Origin: Arthrobacter sp.
GTDB taxonomy: Bacteria; Actinomycetota; Actinomycetes; Actinomycetales; Micrococcaceae
Reading direction: 5' to 3'
NCBI GenBank assembly: GCA_025464545.1
Contig: JAODMA010000036.1
Span: 1-12,645, forward strand
Length of the DNA stretch: 12,645 nt
Shown here: positions 1-5,374 of the stretch, one piece after another
How positions within the stretch are numbered: position 1 is the stretch's first letter
Layout of the letters: each line of letters starts with the position of its first letter
Made by a program: the position numbers and the translations under genes
The notes under the pieces: model-generated
The model's input: the letters and a program-made list of their open reading frames with translations, nothing else
Databases searched by the model: none
What the model was told of the DNA's origin: nothing

Positions 1-1
1 G

Positions 2-844
2 GGCCTTGCATACCGCGTGCCCGGCAGCGACGGCGAACCCGACGGCGATGTCTACTACGACGTCGAAGCCGCCGGCAAGCACGCTCCCGAGGTCGACGAC
101 GCGTGGACGTTGGGCACGATCTCCGGCCTGACCGACGCCGAAATGCTGGAACTTTTCGCCGAACGCGGCGGCGATCCCGGCCGTGCCGGCAAGCGCCAGG
201 CCCTGGATCCGCTGCTGTGGCGGGTCGCCAGGGCCGGGGAACCGAGCTGGCCTGGGGGCGGGCTGGGGGAGGGGCGTCCCGGCTGGCACATCGAATGCAC
301 CGTCATCGCCCAGACCTACCTTCCCGCGCCGTTCACTGTGCAGGGCGGTGGCTCGGACCTGATTTTCCCCCATCATGAGATGGGCGCCGGCCATGCCTAC
401 TCCCTGGCCGGGGTGCCGCTGGCACGCCATTTCGCCCATGCCGGGATGGTGGGCCTCGACGGCGAAAAGATGAGCAAATCCAAAGGCAACCTCGTCCTGG
501 TTTCCCGGCTGCGGGCCGACGGTGAGGAACCGGCCGCGATCCGGTTGGCCATTCTGGCCCATCATTACCGCACCGACTGGTCCTGGACCGATGCGGGATT
601 CGCTGAGGCCAAGGAGCGGCTTCGTGACTGGCGTGAGGCGCTGCCGCTGGCTCCGGCAGGCTCGGCCGCCCCGCTCGTCGCCCGGATGCGGGACGCCCTC
701 TCCAATGACCTGGACGCCCCCGGCGCCCTTTCGGCCGTCGACGACTGGGCCCGGGCGGCCCGGCAGGGCGGCGGTGACGGCGCCGCCGGAGACTCTGCCC
801 TGGTGAGCGACGCGGTCGACGCGCTTCTCGGCGTCGAGCTCTGA
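2..844 (+). CDS. mshC: MshC, cysteine:GlcN-Ins ligase (mycothiol biosynthesis), 5'-truncated
   Basis: This is the C-terminal 280 residues of L-cysteine:1D-myo-inosityl 2-amino-2-deoxy-alpha-D-glucopyranoside ligase, the ATP-dependent step joining Cys to GlcN-Ins in cytosolic mycothiol synthesis. The frame is open from base 2, and the GTG at 17 is internal, so the true start lies upstream. Visible motifs of the class I CysRS-like fold are WHIEC (284-298; the Cys is a zinc ligand in the family), the GGGSD and FPHHE stretch ending at 379 (the His contributes to the zinc site), and KMSKS (467-481) for ATP. MshC proteins are about 410-430 residues, so roughly one third is missing. The protein ends at about the distance past KMSKS expected for MshC, without the long C-terminal anticodon-binding domain of true CysRS, which favours MshC over CysS. 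It is convergent with the PAC2 gene. Identification rests on remembered similarity to mycobacterial MshC and is confident. Confidence 0.95.
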   Translation, partial: GLAYRVPGSDGEPDGDVYYDVEAAGKHAPEVDDAWTLGTISGLTDAEMLELFAERGGDPGRAGKRQALDPLLWRVARAGEPSWPGGGLGEGRPGWHIECTVIAQTYLPAPFTVQGGGSDLIFPHHEMGAGHAYSLAGVPLARHFAHAGMVGLDGEKMSKSKGNLVLVSRLRADGEEPAAIRLAILAHHYRTDWSWTDAGFAEAKERLRDWREALPLAPAGSAAPLVARMRDALSNDLDAPGALSAVDDWARAARQGGGDGAAGDSALVSDAVDALLGVEL

Positions 845-850
845 CCCCGA

Positions 851-886
851 AGTCCTGACTCACTGCAGTCCTGACCCACTGCAGTC
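851..886. repeat. 16-bp tandem direct repeat in the mshC/PAC2 gap
   Basis: Two adjacent 16-bp copies, AGTCCTGACTCACTGC (851-866) and AGTCCTGACCCACTGC (867-882), differ at one base. They are followed by the first four bases of a third copy (883-886). The repeat lies just after the mshC stop in noncoding DNA. It is probably a replication-slippage duplication; no function is evident. Confidence 0.85.
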
Positions 887-891
887 TGGCC

Positions 892-944
892 GCCGGGCGA
901 TGGCCCCGCTGCTGGCCCGGGTCCGCTCCGATCGGCTGCCCGGC
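892..944. terminator. Possible bidirectional terminator hairpins between convergent genes
   Basis: CCGGGC (893-898) can pair with GCCCGG (915-920) around a 16-nt loop. Alternatively GCCGGGC (892-898) can pair with GCCCGGC (938-944). The two stems compete. They lie between the convergent mshC and PAC2 stops, where a two-way terminator would be expected, but there is no T-tract on either side. GC-rich DNA produces such stems by chance, so this is tentative. Confidence 0.3.
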
Positions 945-949
945 TCCGG

Positions 950-1855
950 CTAGGGCTTGTCCTTGCCGCGGCGCTTGAGGTAGCGCTCGAATTCCCGCGC
1001 GATCGACTCGCCGCTGGCTTCAGGAAGGTCGGCCGTGTCTTTCGCTTCCTCCAGCTGGCGGACGTAGGCGGCAATCTCAGGGTCCTCGGTGGCCAGTTCG
1101 TCCACGCCACGCTCCCACGCGTCCGACTCCTCGACCAGCTCCTGGGTGTCCAGCGGGACCTGCAGCAGTTCCTCGATGCGGTGCAGCAAAGCCAGCTGGG
1201 CCTTCGGCGAGGGCGCCTGGGCCACGTAGTGCGGCACGGCGGCCCACAGGGAGACGGTGGGCAGTCCGGCCAGCAGCGACACCTCGGCCAGGACCCCGAC
1301 GATCCCCACCGGCCCTTCATACTGCGAGGCCTCGAGGTCCATCCGCTCACGCAGGGCGGCGTCGTCGGTGGACGCGCTGACCGGGATAGGCCGGCTGTGC
1401 GGCACGTCAGCGAGCAGGGCACCGACCAGGATCACGTAGTCCACGTGCAGCGCCTCTGCGTGGACGAGCAGTTCGGCGGTGTAGGCGCGCCACTTATAGG
1501 ACGGCTCGGTTCCCTGTACAAAGACCACGTCCACTTTGGAGTCCGGCACACTGGCCTTGAAGATCCGGGTGGACGGCCACTTAATTTTCCGTTCCCCGGA
1601 GGACGTCCGGCGGATCGTCGGGCGGGTGAACTGGAAGTCGTAGTACTCGTCGGCGTCGATCGATCCGACTTTCTTGCCGCCCCACAACTTGTTCAGGTAG
1701 CGCAACGCATCACTTGCCGCCTCGCCGGCGTCGTTCCAGCCTTCGAAGGCGGCGAGCATCACTGTGATGCGCTGCCCCTCGGGCACCGGCTGCAGAAGCC
1801 GCTCCGGCTCGGGCGCGCCGCCCGCTTCCGTTGTGTCTGCCTCGAAGCTATTCAT
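950..1855 (-). CDS. PAC2-family protein (proteasome assembly chaperone 2-like)
   Basis: A 301-residue protein of the actinobacterial PAC2 family, whose members (for example M. tuberculosis Rv2125) share a fold with the eukaryotic proteasome assembly chaperone PAC2. Recognisable conserved stretches are GWNDAG (residues 39-44), YYDFQFTRP (71-79), LVGALLADVPHSRP (143-156) and a charged C-terminal region containing FERYLKRRGK. The first 25 residues are acidic, Pro/Ala-rich and probably disordered. There is no signal peptide or membrane segment, so it should be cytosolic. The C-terminus (RGKDKP) lacks the HbYX tail that eukaryotic Pba1-Pba2 use to dock on the 20S core. The ATG at 1855 is preceded by TAGGGTGAAGAA, which can be read as a leaderless -10 or as a poor Shine-Dalgarno. 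The gene is convergent with mshC and divergent from the HAD gene. The biochemical role of bacterial PAC2 proteins is not established; a role with the proteasome encoded 3.5 kb away is inference. Confidence 0.9.
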   Translation of the reverse strand: MNSFEADTTEAGGAPEPERLLQPVPEGQRITVMLAAFEGWNDAGEAASDALRYLNKLWGGKKVGSIDADEYYDFQFTRPTIRRTSSGERKIKWPSTRIFKASVPDSKVDVVFVQGTEPSYKWRAYTAELLVHAEALHVDYVILVGALLADVPHSRPIPVSASTDDAALRERMDLEASQYEGPVGIVGVLAEVSLLAGLPTVSLWAAVPHYVAQAPSPKAQLALLHRIEELLQVPLDTQELVEESDAWERGVDELATEDPEIAAYVRQLEEAKDTADLPEASGESIAREFERYLKRRGKDKP

Positions 1856-1861
1856 TTCTTC

Positions 1862-1867
1862 ACCCTA
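1862..1867 (-). promoter_or_regulatory. Putative leaderless -10 box of the PAC2 gene
   Basis: On the minus strand TAGGGT matches the actinobacterial -10 pattern TANNNT. It is followed by six bases (GAAGAA) and then the ATG at 1855, which puts the expected transcription start on the A of the start codon. No TTGACA-like -35 is visible at 16-18 bp. The same bases could instead act as a weak Shine-Dalgarno, so this is a prediction. Confidence 0.45.
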
Positions 1868-2088
1868 CGTCCAAGCACCCGGCCCCCGCATGGAATGAAG
1901 CGCCGGAAATCCTGCGCGCCCGGTGAATCCGGCTCCGGCGGGGCGCCACGTGACCGGATATTCGCCATGGGCGTACTACGGAGGGCTGAGCCAGGCGTCG
2001 GTAATGATGAAACCCCACCCCGTCCCGCCCGAGCCACCTGCAGGCCGCCGCATGCAACGGAAAAGCCGGGCCGGTCCCTGTCGCACCG

Positions 2089-2094
2089 TAGACT
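2089..2094 (+). promoter_or_regulatory. Putative leaderless -10 box of the HAD gene
   Basis: TAGACT fits TANNNT and is followed by exactly seven bases (GGAGGGC) before the ATG at 2102, the spacing expected if transcription starts at the start codon. The GGAGGG at 2095-2100 is only 1 nt from ATG, too close to work as a normal Shine-Dalgarno. This supports leaderless initiation. No clear -35 is visible. Confidence 0.55.
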
Positions 2095-2101
2095 GGAGGG
2101 C

Positions 2102-2848
2102 ATGCGATTCTCAGCTCCCCAGCCCTTCCTCAAAGCCGCGCTATGGGACATGGATGGCACGATCGTCGACACCGAGCCGTACTGGATTGAGGCCGAGCAC
2201 GAGCTCGTCGCCGCCCACGGCGGGCAGTGGTCGCACGAGAAAGCCATGCAGCTCGTGGGCCAGTCGCTGATGTTTTCCGCCGGGATTCTGCAGGAGGCCG
2301 GCGTTAAGCTGGAGCGCCGCGAAATCATCGATAACCTCACTGACCACGTCATCAGCCGGGTCCGGACCACGGTACCCTGGCGGCCCGGGGCCCGTGAACT
2401 CCTCGATGAGCTCCATACGGCTGGCATCCGCTGCGCCCTGGTCACCATGTCCGAGGCCCCGCTGGCCCGTGAAATCGTCGCCAGCCTGCCGAAGCCCTAC
2501 TTCGAATTCCTCATCACGGGGGACACCGTGACGCAGGGCAAACCCCACCCGGAGGCCTACCTGAAAGCCGTCGGGCTCCTCCAAGAGGCAGATCCGGCGC
2601 TAGGCGTGCAGCACTGCGTGGCGCTCGAGGACTCGGCACCCGGGGTGGCTGCCGCCGTAGCGTCCGGTGCAATGACCGTGGCGATTCCGCACATCGTTCC
2701 GCTCCCGGCTGATCCCCGCCATGCCACCTGGGAAACCCTGGCCGGACGCACCGTGGCCGACCTCGAAGAACTCGTGGCCCTCCGCGAGGAGTTCCCCGAC
2801 GCCACGTTCGGCGCGGACCGCGCCACCGCCGGGAGGCCGCGCCAGTGA
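2102..2848 (+). CDS. HAD-superfamily hydrolase (phosphatase / phosphoglucomutase-like)
   Basis: A 248-residue cytosolic HAD hydrolase of the beta-phosphoglucomutase/phosphatase-like subfamily. All four catalytic motifs are present: DMDGT (residues 16-20, Asp16 nucleophile and Asp18 acid/base), Thr115 in ALVTMSE (motif II), Lys147 in GKPHPE (motif III) and Glu176-Asp177 in ALEDS (motif IV, Mg2+). The segment after motif I (about 22-90) is the helical cap that selects substrate. The frame is open far upstream, but the family start is the ATG at 2102, since motif I normally lies within about 20 residues of the N-terminus and the bases before it form a leaderless promoter. The stop overlaps the next gene by 4 nt (GTGA), so the two form an operon. 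The substrate cannot be read from sequence. Its closeness to mshC makes mycothiol-pathway phosphate release a testable but weak idea. Confidence 0.9.
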   Translation: MRFSAPQPFLKAALWDMDGTIVDTEPYWIEAEHELVAAHGGQWSHEKAMQLVGQSLMFSAGILQEAGVKLERREIIDNLTDHVISRVRTTVPWRPGARELLDELHTAGIRCALVTMSEAPLAREIVASLPKPYFEFLITGDTVTQGKPHPEAYLKAVGLLQEADPALGVQHCVALEDSAPGVAAAVASGAMTVAIPHIVPLPADPRHATWETLAGRTVADLEELVALREEFPDATFGADRATAGRPRQ

Positions 2849-4044
2849 CTGACACCGACACCCACGGACAGCCGGGAAGATCCCTGGCTACCCGCAAGGA
2901 CGGCATCCCGCTGGGCCGGATCGCCGGGATCCCCGTGGTCCTTGCCTACTCCTGGTTCATCATCGCGGCGTTCACCGTGATCGTCTACGGTCCCGTGCTC
3001 CTGCGCAACAACCCTGCCCTCGGCCTTGGCGCCTACGTTGTGGCGTTCGCCTACGCCGTGCTGTTGCTGATCTCGGTGCTGGTTCATGAACTCGCGCACG
3101 CCCTGACCGCCAAGATCTACCACTGGCCCACCGAGAAAATCGTGCTGAATCTGTGGGGCGGCCATACCCAGTTCGAGAGTTTCACCGCCTCCCCGGGCCG
3201 CTCCGTCCTGGTGGCCCTGGCCGGGCCGGCTGCCAACTTCGTCCTGGCCGGAGGCGGCTGGGTGCTGCTGGCCGCCGGGAACCTCAGCGGCGTCGCGGAC
3301 ATCCTGGCCAATATTTTTGTCTGGGCCAACCTGTTGATCGGCATCTTCAATGTGCTGCCCGGGCTGCCGCTGGACGGCGGCCGGCTGGTCGAATCCGCCG
3401 TCTGGAAGGTCACGGGAAGCCAGGAGAAAGGCACCGTGGCCGCCGGCTGGGGCGGCCGGATCATCGTGATCGCCCTGGTGGTGTGGTTCGTTGCCCTGCC
3501 TTTGCTCAGCGGTGAACGCCCGGATATCTCGCTGATGCTCATCACGGTCCTGGTAGGCAGCTTCCTCTGGATGGGCGCGACGGCGTCGATCCAGCAGGCG
3601 CGCCTGCGGGGGCGGCTGCATCTCGTGCACGCCGGTTCCCTCGCCGAGCCGGCTGTCGGGCTTCCGGAAACCGCCACGGTTGCCGAGCTGGAGCGCCTGC
3701 AACGGTCCGCCCAAGGTTCCCCGCCCGCCGTCGTGCTATACGGCCCGGACGGCCGTCCGGTTGCCGTGGTCGACGCCGGTGTTGCCGCCACGGTGCCGCC
3801 CGACGCCGTGGCCAGCACACCGCTCACGGCCGTTTCCTACGCTCTGGGCGCCGGGGCTTATGTTCCCGAGTCGTCCCGGGGCCAGGAGCTGCTCCAGTAC
3901 CTGGCCCAGCTCGACGGCCCGGCGTACGCCGTCGTCAACGGCGACGGCACCGTCACGGGACTGCTGCGCCAGGCCACGGTCCTGGACGCCATCACCGGTA
4001 AGAGTCCCCGCGGCAGCGGGCGGATGTCCGGCCGGACCGGGTAG
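2845..4044 (+). CDS. M50 site-2-protease-family membrane metalloprotease with CBS-like C-terminal region
   Basis: A 399-residue polytopic intramembrane zinc metalloprotease of peptidase family M50, similar to the mycobacterial Rip3 type. The zinc motif HELAH (residues 81-85: His81, Glu82, His85) lies in a membrane segment. The third ligand is Asp177 in NVLPGLPLDGG (169-179). About six hydrophobic segments are visible, near 31-49, 61-87, 120-144, 150-176, 206-221 and 228-247. Residues from about 255 to 395 form a soluble tail resembling a degenerate CBS pair, which usually senses nucleotides or regulates access. The GTG start at 2845 overlaps the HAD stop and has a good Shine-Dalgarno GGGAGG (2831-2836). 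Such proteases cut membrane substrates, often anti-sigma factors. No sigma or anti-sigma gene is in the window, so the substrate is unknown. Confidence 0.9.
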   Translation: MTDTDTHGQPGRSLATRKDGIPLGRIAGIPVVLAYSWFIIAAFTVIVYGPVLLRNNPALGLGAYVVAFAYAVLLLISVLVHELAHALTAKIYHWPTEKIVLNLWGGHTQFESFTASPGRSVLVALAGPAANFVLAGGGWVLLAAGNLSGVADILANIFVWANLLIGIFNVLPGLPLDGGRLVESAVWKVTGSQEKGTVAAGWGGRIIVIALVVWFVALPLLSGERPDISLMLITVLVGSFLWMGATASIQQARLRGRLHLVHAGSLAEPAVGLPETATVAELERLQRSAQGSPPAVVLYGPDGRPVAVVDAGVAATVPPDAVASTPLTAVSYALGAGAYVPESSRGQELLQYLAQLDGPAYAVVNGDGTVTGLLRQATVLDAITGKSPRGSGRMSGRTG

Positions 4045-4047
4045 AGT
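4042..4047 (+). promoter_or_regulatory. Possible -10 box for trmI with a ~105-nt leader
   Basis: TAGAGT matches TANNNT and overlaps the TAG stop of the M50 gene. A start about 7 nt downstream would give a leader of roughly 100 nt before trmI. No -35 is recognisable. Within the leader, GCCGG (4053-4057) can pair with CCGGC (4069-4073), and GGGC/GCCC segments further on can form alternative short stems. The 112-nt gap also allows read-through from the M50 gene. Weak evidence. Confidence 0.35.
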
Positions 4048-4156
4048 TACCTGCCGGCCGTGAATTTTCCGGCCTCGGGCGCAAGGCCCTGGGCAAGCAG
4101 CCGTACCGCCCGGCAAACCCGCGGCCACACAGCTTTACACGAGTGAGGAAATCTTC

Positions 4157-5272
4157 ATGAGCAGCGACACCGCCGCCAACACCAGCCCGGCCGACACCGG
4201 CGCAGCCGAGAACACGACTGCCAGCACCGAAGGAGCCCCCGCCGGCGCTCCGGACACCACCAGCGCTCCGGCCACGGCGCCGGTCGGCGCCGCCCGCCGC
4301 CGCGGCCCGTTCCGCGAGGGGGAGCGCGTGCAGCTCACCGACGAACGCGGCCGGATGAACACCATCAGCCTCGAAGCAGGCGGCGCCTTCCACACCCACC
4401 GGGGCTTCCTGAACCACGACGAAATCATCGGCCAGCCGGACGGCTCCGTCGTGGTGAACAACGTCGGCCAGCAGTACCAGACCCTGCGACCGCTGCTTTC
4501 GGACTTTGTGCTCTCGATGCCCCGCGGCGCTGCCGTGGTCTACCCCAAGGACGCCGGCCAGATCGTCACCATGGCGGACATCTTCCCCGGCGCACGCGTG
4601 GTGGAGGCAGGCGTCGGTTCCGGCGCGCTGTCCATCTCACTGCTGCGCGCCGTGGGGGACAACGGTTACCTGCACTCCTTCGAACGACGCGAGGAATTCG
4701 CTGACATCGCCCGCGGCAACGTCGAAACGATCTTCGGCGGCCCGCACCCGGCCTGGAAAATCTCCCTCGGTGATTTCCAGGAGGAAGTCGTCCGCAGCGA
4801 GGAGCCGGGCTCCGTGGACCGCGTCGTCCTGGACATGCTGGCTCCCTGGGAATGCCTCGACGCCGTCGCCACGGTCCTCGCTCCCGGCGGCGTGTGGATC
4901 AATTATGTCGCCACTGTGACGCAGCTGTCCCGGACCGCCGAAGCCATCCGCGCCGATGGCCGTTTCACTGAACCCGATGCCTGGGAATCCATGGTCCGTG
5001 GCTGGCACCTGGAAGGCCTGGCCGTCCGCCCGGACCACCGAATGGTTGCGCACACCGGCTTCCTGCTCGTCACCCGGCGGCTGGCCGACGGCGTTACCGG
5101 CATCTCGGTTAAGCGTCGCCCGTCCAAGACCGGCTTCAACGAAGAGGACGTCAACGCCTGGACCCCGGGCGCCGTGGGCGAGCGCGCCGTCTCGGACAAG
5201 AAACTGCGCCGGGCCGCCCGGGACGCCATCGCCGGAACCAACGTCAAGGACGACCCGGAGGTTACGAACTAG
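4157..5272 (+). CDS. trmI: TrmI, tRNA (adenine-58-N1)-methyltransferase
   Basis: A 371-residue SAM-dependent methyltransferase that makes m1A58 in the T-loop of tRNA, working as a tetramer in the cytosol (orthologue of M. tuberculosis Rv2118c). SAM motif I is EAGVGSG (residues 150-156) and the motif IV-like LDMLAPWE spans 225-232. The preceding YPKDAGQIV stretch (129-137) is family-typical. The ATG at 4157 follows GAGGAA (4145-4150) at 6 nt. The protein is much longer than the about 280 residues of Rv2118c. Residues 1 to about 46 are an Ala/Thr/Pro/Ser/Glu-rich, probably disordered extension, and there is a basic C-terminal tail from about 310. A start nearer residue 47 is possible, but no better ribosome site was found there. 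The gene sits just upstream of the proteasome ATPase, as in mycobacteria. The link is syntenic, and no functional connection is evident. Confidence 0.93.
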   Translation: MSSDTAANTSPADTGAAENTTASTEGAPAGAPDTTSAPATAPVGAARRRGPFREGERVQLTDERGRMNTISLEAGGAFHTHRGFLNHDEIIGQPDGSVVVNNVGQQYQTLRPLLSDFVLSMPRGAAVVYPKDAGQIVTMADIFPGARVVEAGVGSGALSISLLRAVGDNGYLHSFERREEFADIARGNVETIFGGPHPAWKISLGDFQEEVVRSEEPGSVDRVVLDMLAPWECLDAVATVLAPGGVWINYVATVTQLSRTAEAIRADGRFTEPDAWESMVRGWHLEGLAVRPDHRMVAHTGFLLVTRRLADGVTGISVKRRPSKTGFNEEDVNAWTPGAVGERAVSDKKLRRAARDAIAGTNVKDDPEVTN

Positions 5273-5282
5273 TCCAGATTTC

Positions 5283-5333
5283 GGAAGTCTTCCACGTCAC
5301 CGGGCTTCTTGGGGCTAATGTCTTAATAGAAGC
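5283..5333 (+). promoter_or_regulatory. Putative arc promoter with dyad sequences
   Basis: TAATGT (5316-5321) fits the -10 pattern TANNNT and would start a leader of about 26 nt before arc. Around it lies an inverted repeat GCTTCT (5304-5309) / AGAAGC (5328-5333) with an 18-nt spacer. Upstream is a short dyad GGAAG-T-CTTCC (5283-5293). A -35 box is not clear. The dyads straddle the presumed polymerase site and could be operator half-sites, but this is inference. Confidence 0.4.
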
Positions 5334-5335
5334 GC

Positions 5336-5374
5336 AGGAAGGGGATGATGCACGATGGAGACTCCGAACACTGA
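5336..5374 (+). other. Nine-codon ORF overlapping the arc start (possible regulatory uORF)
   Basis: ATG codons at 5345 and 5348 open a short frame (MMHDGDSEH) ending at TGA 5372-5374, out of frame with arc and overlapping its first six codons. The purine run AGGAAGGGG (5336-5344) places its AGGA core 5 or 8 nt from these ATGs, versus 15 nt from the arc ATG at 5355. Whether ribosomes use it cannot be told from sequence. Confidence 0.35.

Larger units (their letters stand above)
1856..2101. other. Divergent intergenic region PAC2 / HAD with an inverted repeat
   Basis: This 246-bp region separates two divergently transcribed genes. It holds the two putative leaderless -10 boxes at its ends, a 7-bp inverted repeat CGCCGGA (1901-1907) / TCCGGCG (1934-1940) with a 26-nt spacer, an alternative right arm TCCGGC (1928-1933), and a CACGTG hexamer (1947-1952). 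A long plus-strand frame runs open through it, but its translation resembles nothing recognisable, and there is no RNA gene. The inverted repeat could be an operator or chance in GC-rich DNA. Confidence 0.5.

Noticed and set aside
2..844. Reading the first gene as cysteinyl-tRNA synthetase
   Set aside because: The protein ends soon after KMSKS plus a short helical region and lacks the CysRS anticodon-binding domain; remembered sequence matches MshC.
1181..2101. Long plus-strand open frame running into the HAD gene
   Set aside because: It is antisense to the PAC2 gene and then crosses the divergent gap. Its translation has no recognisable domain, and the HAD family start is at 2102. The lack of stops is a high-GC effect.
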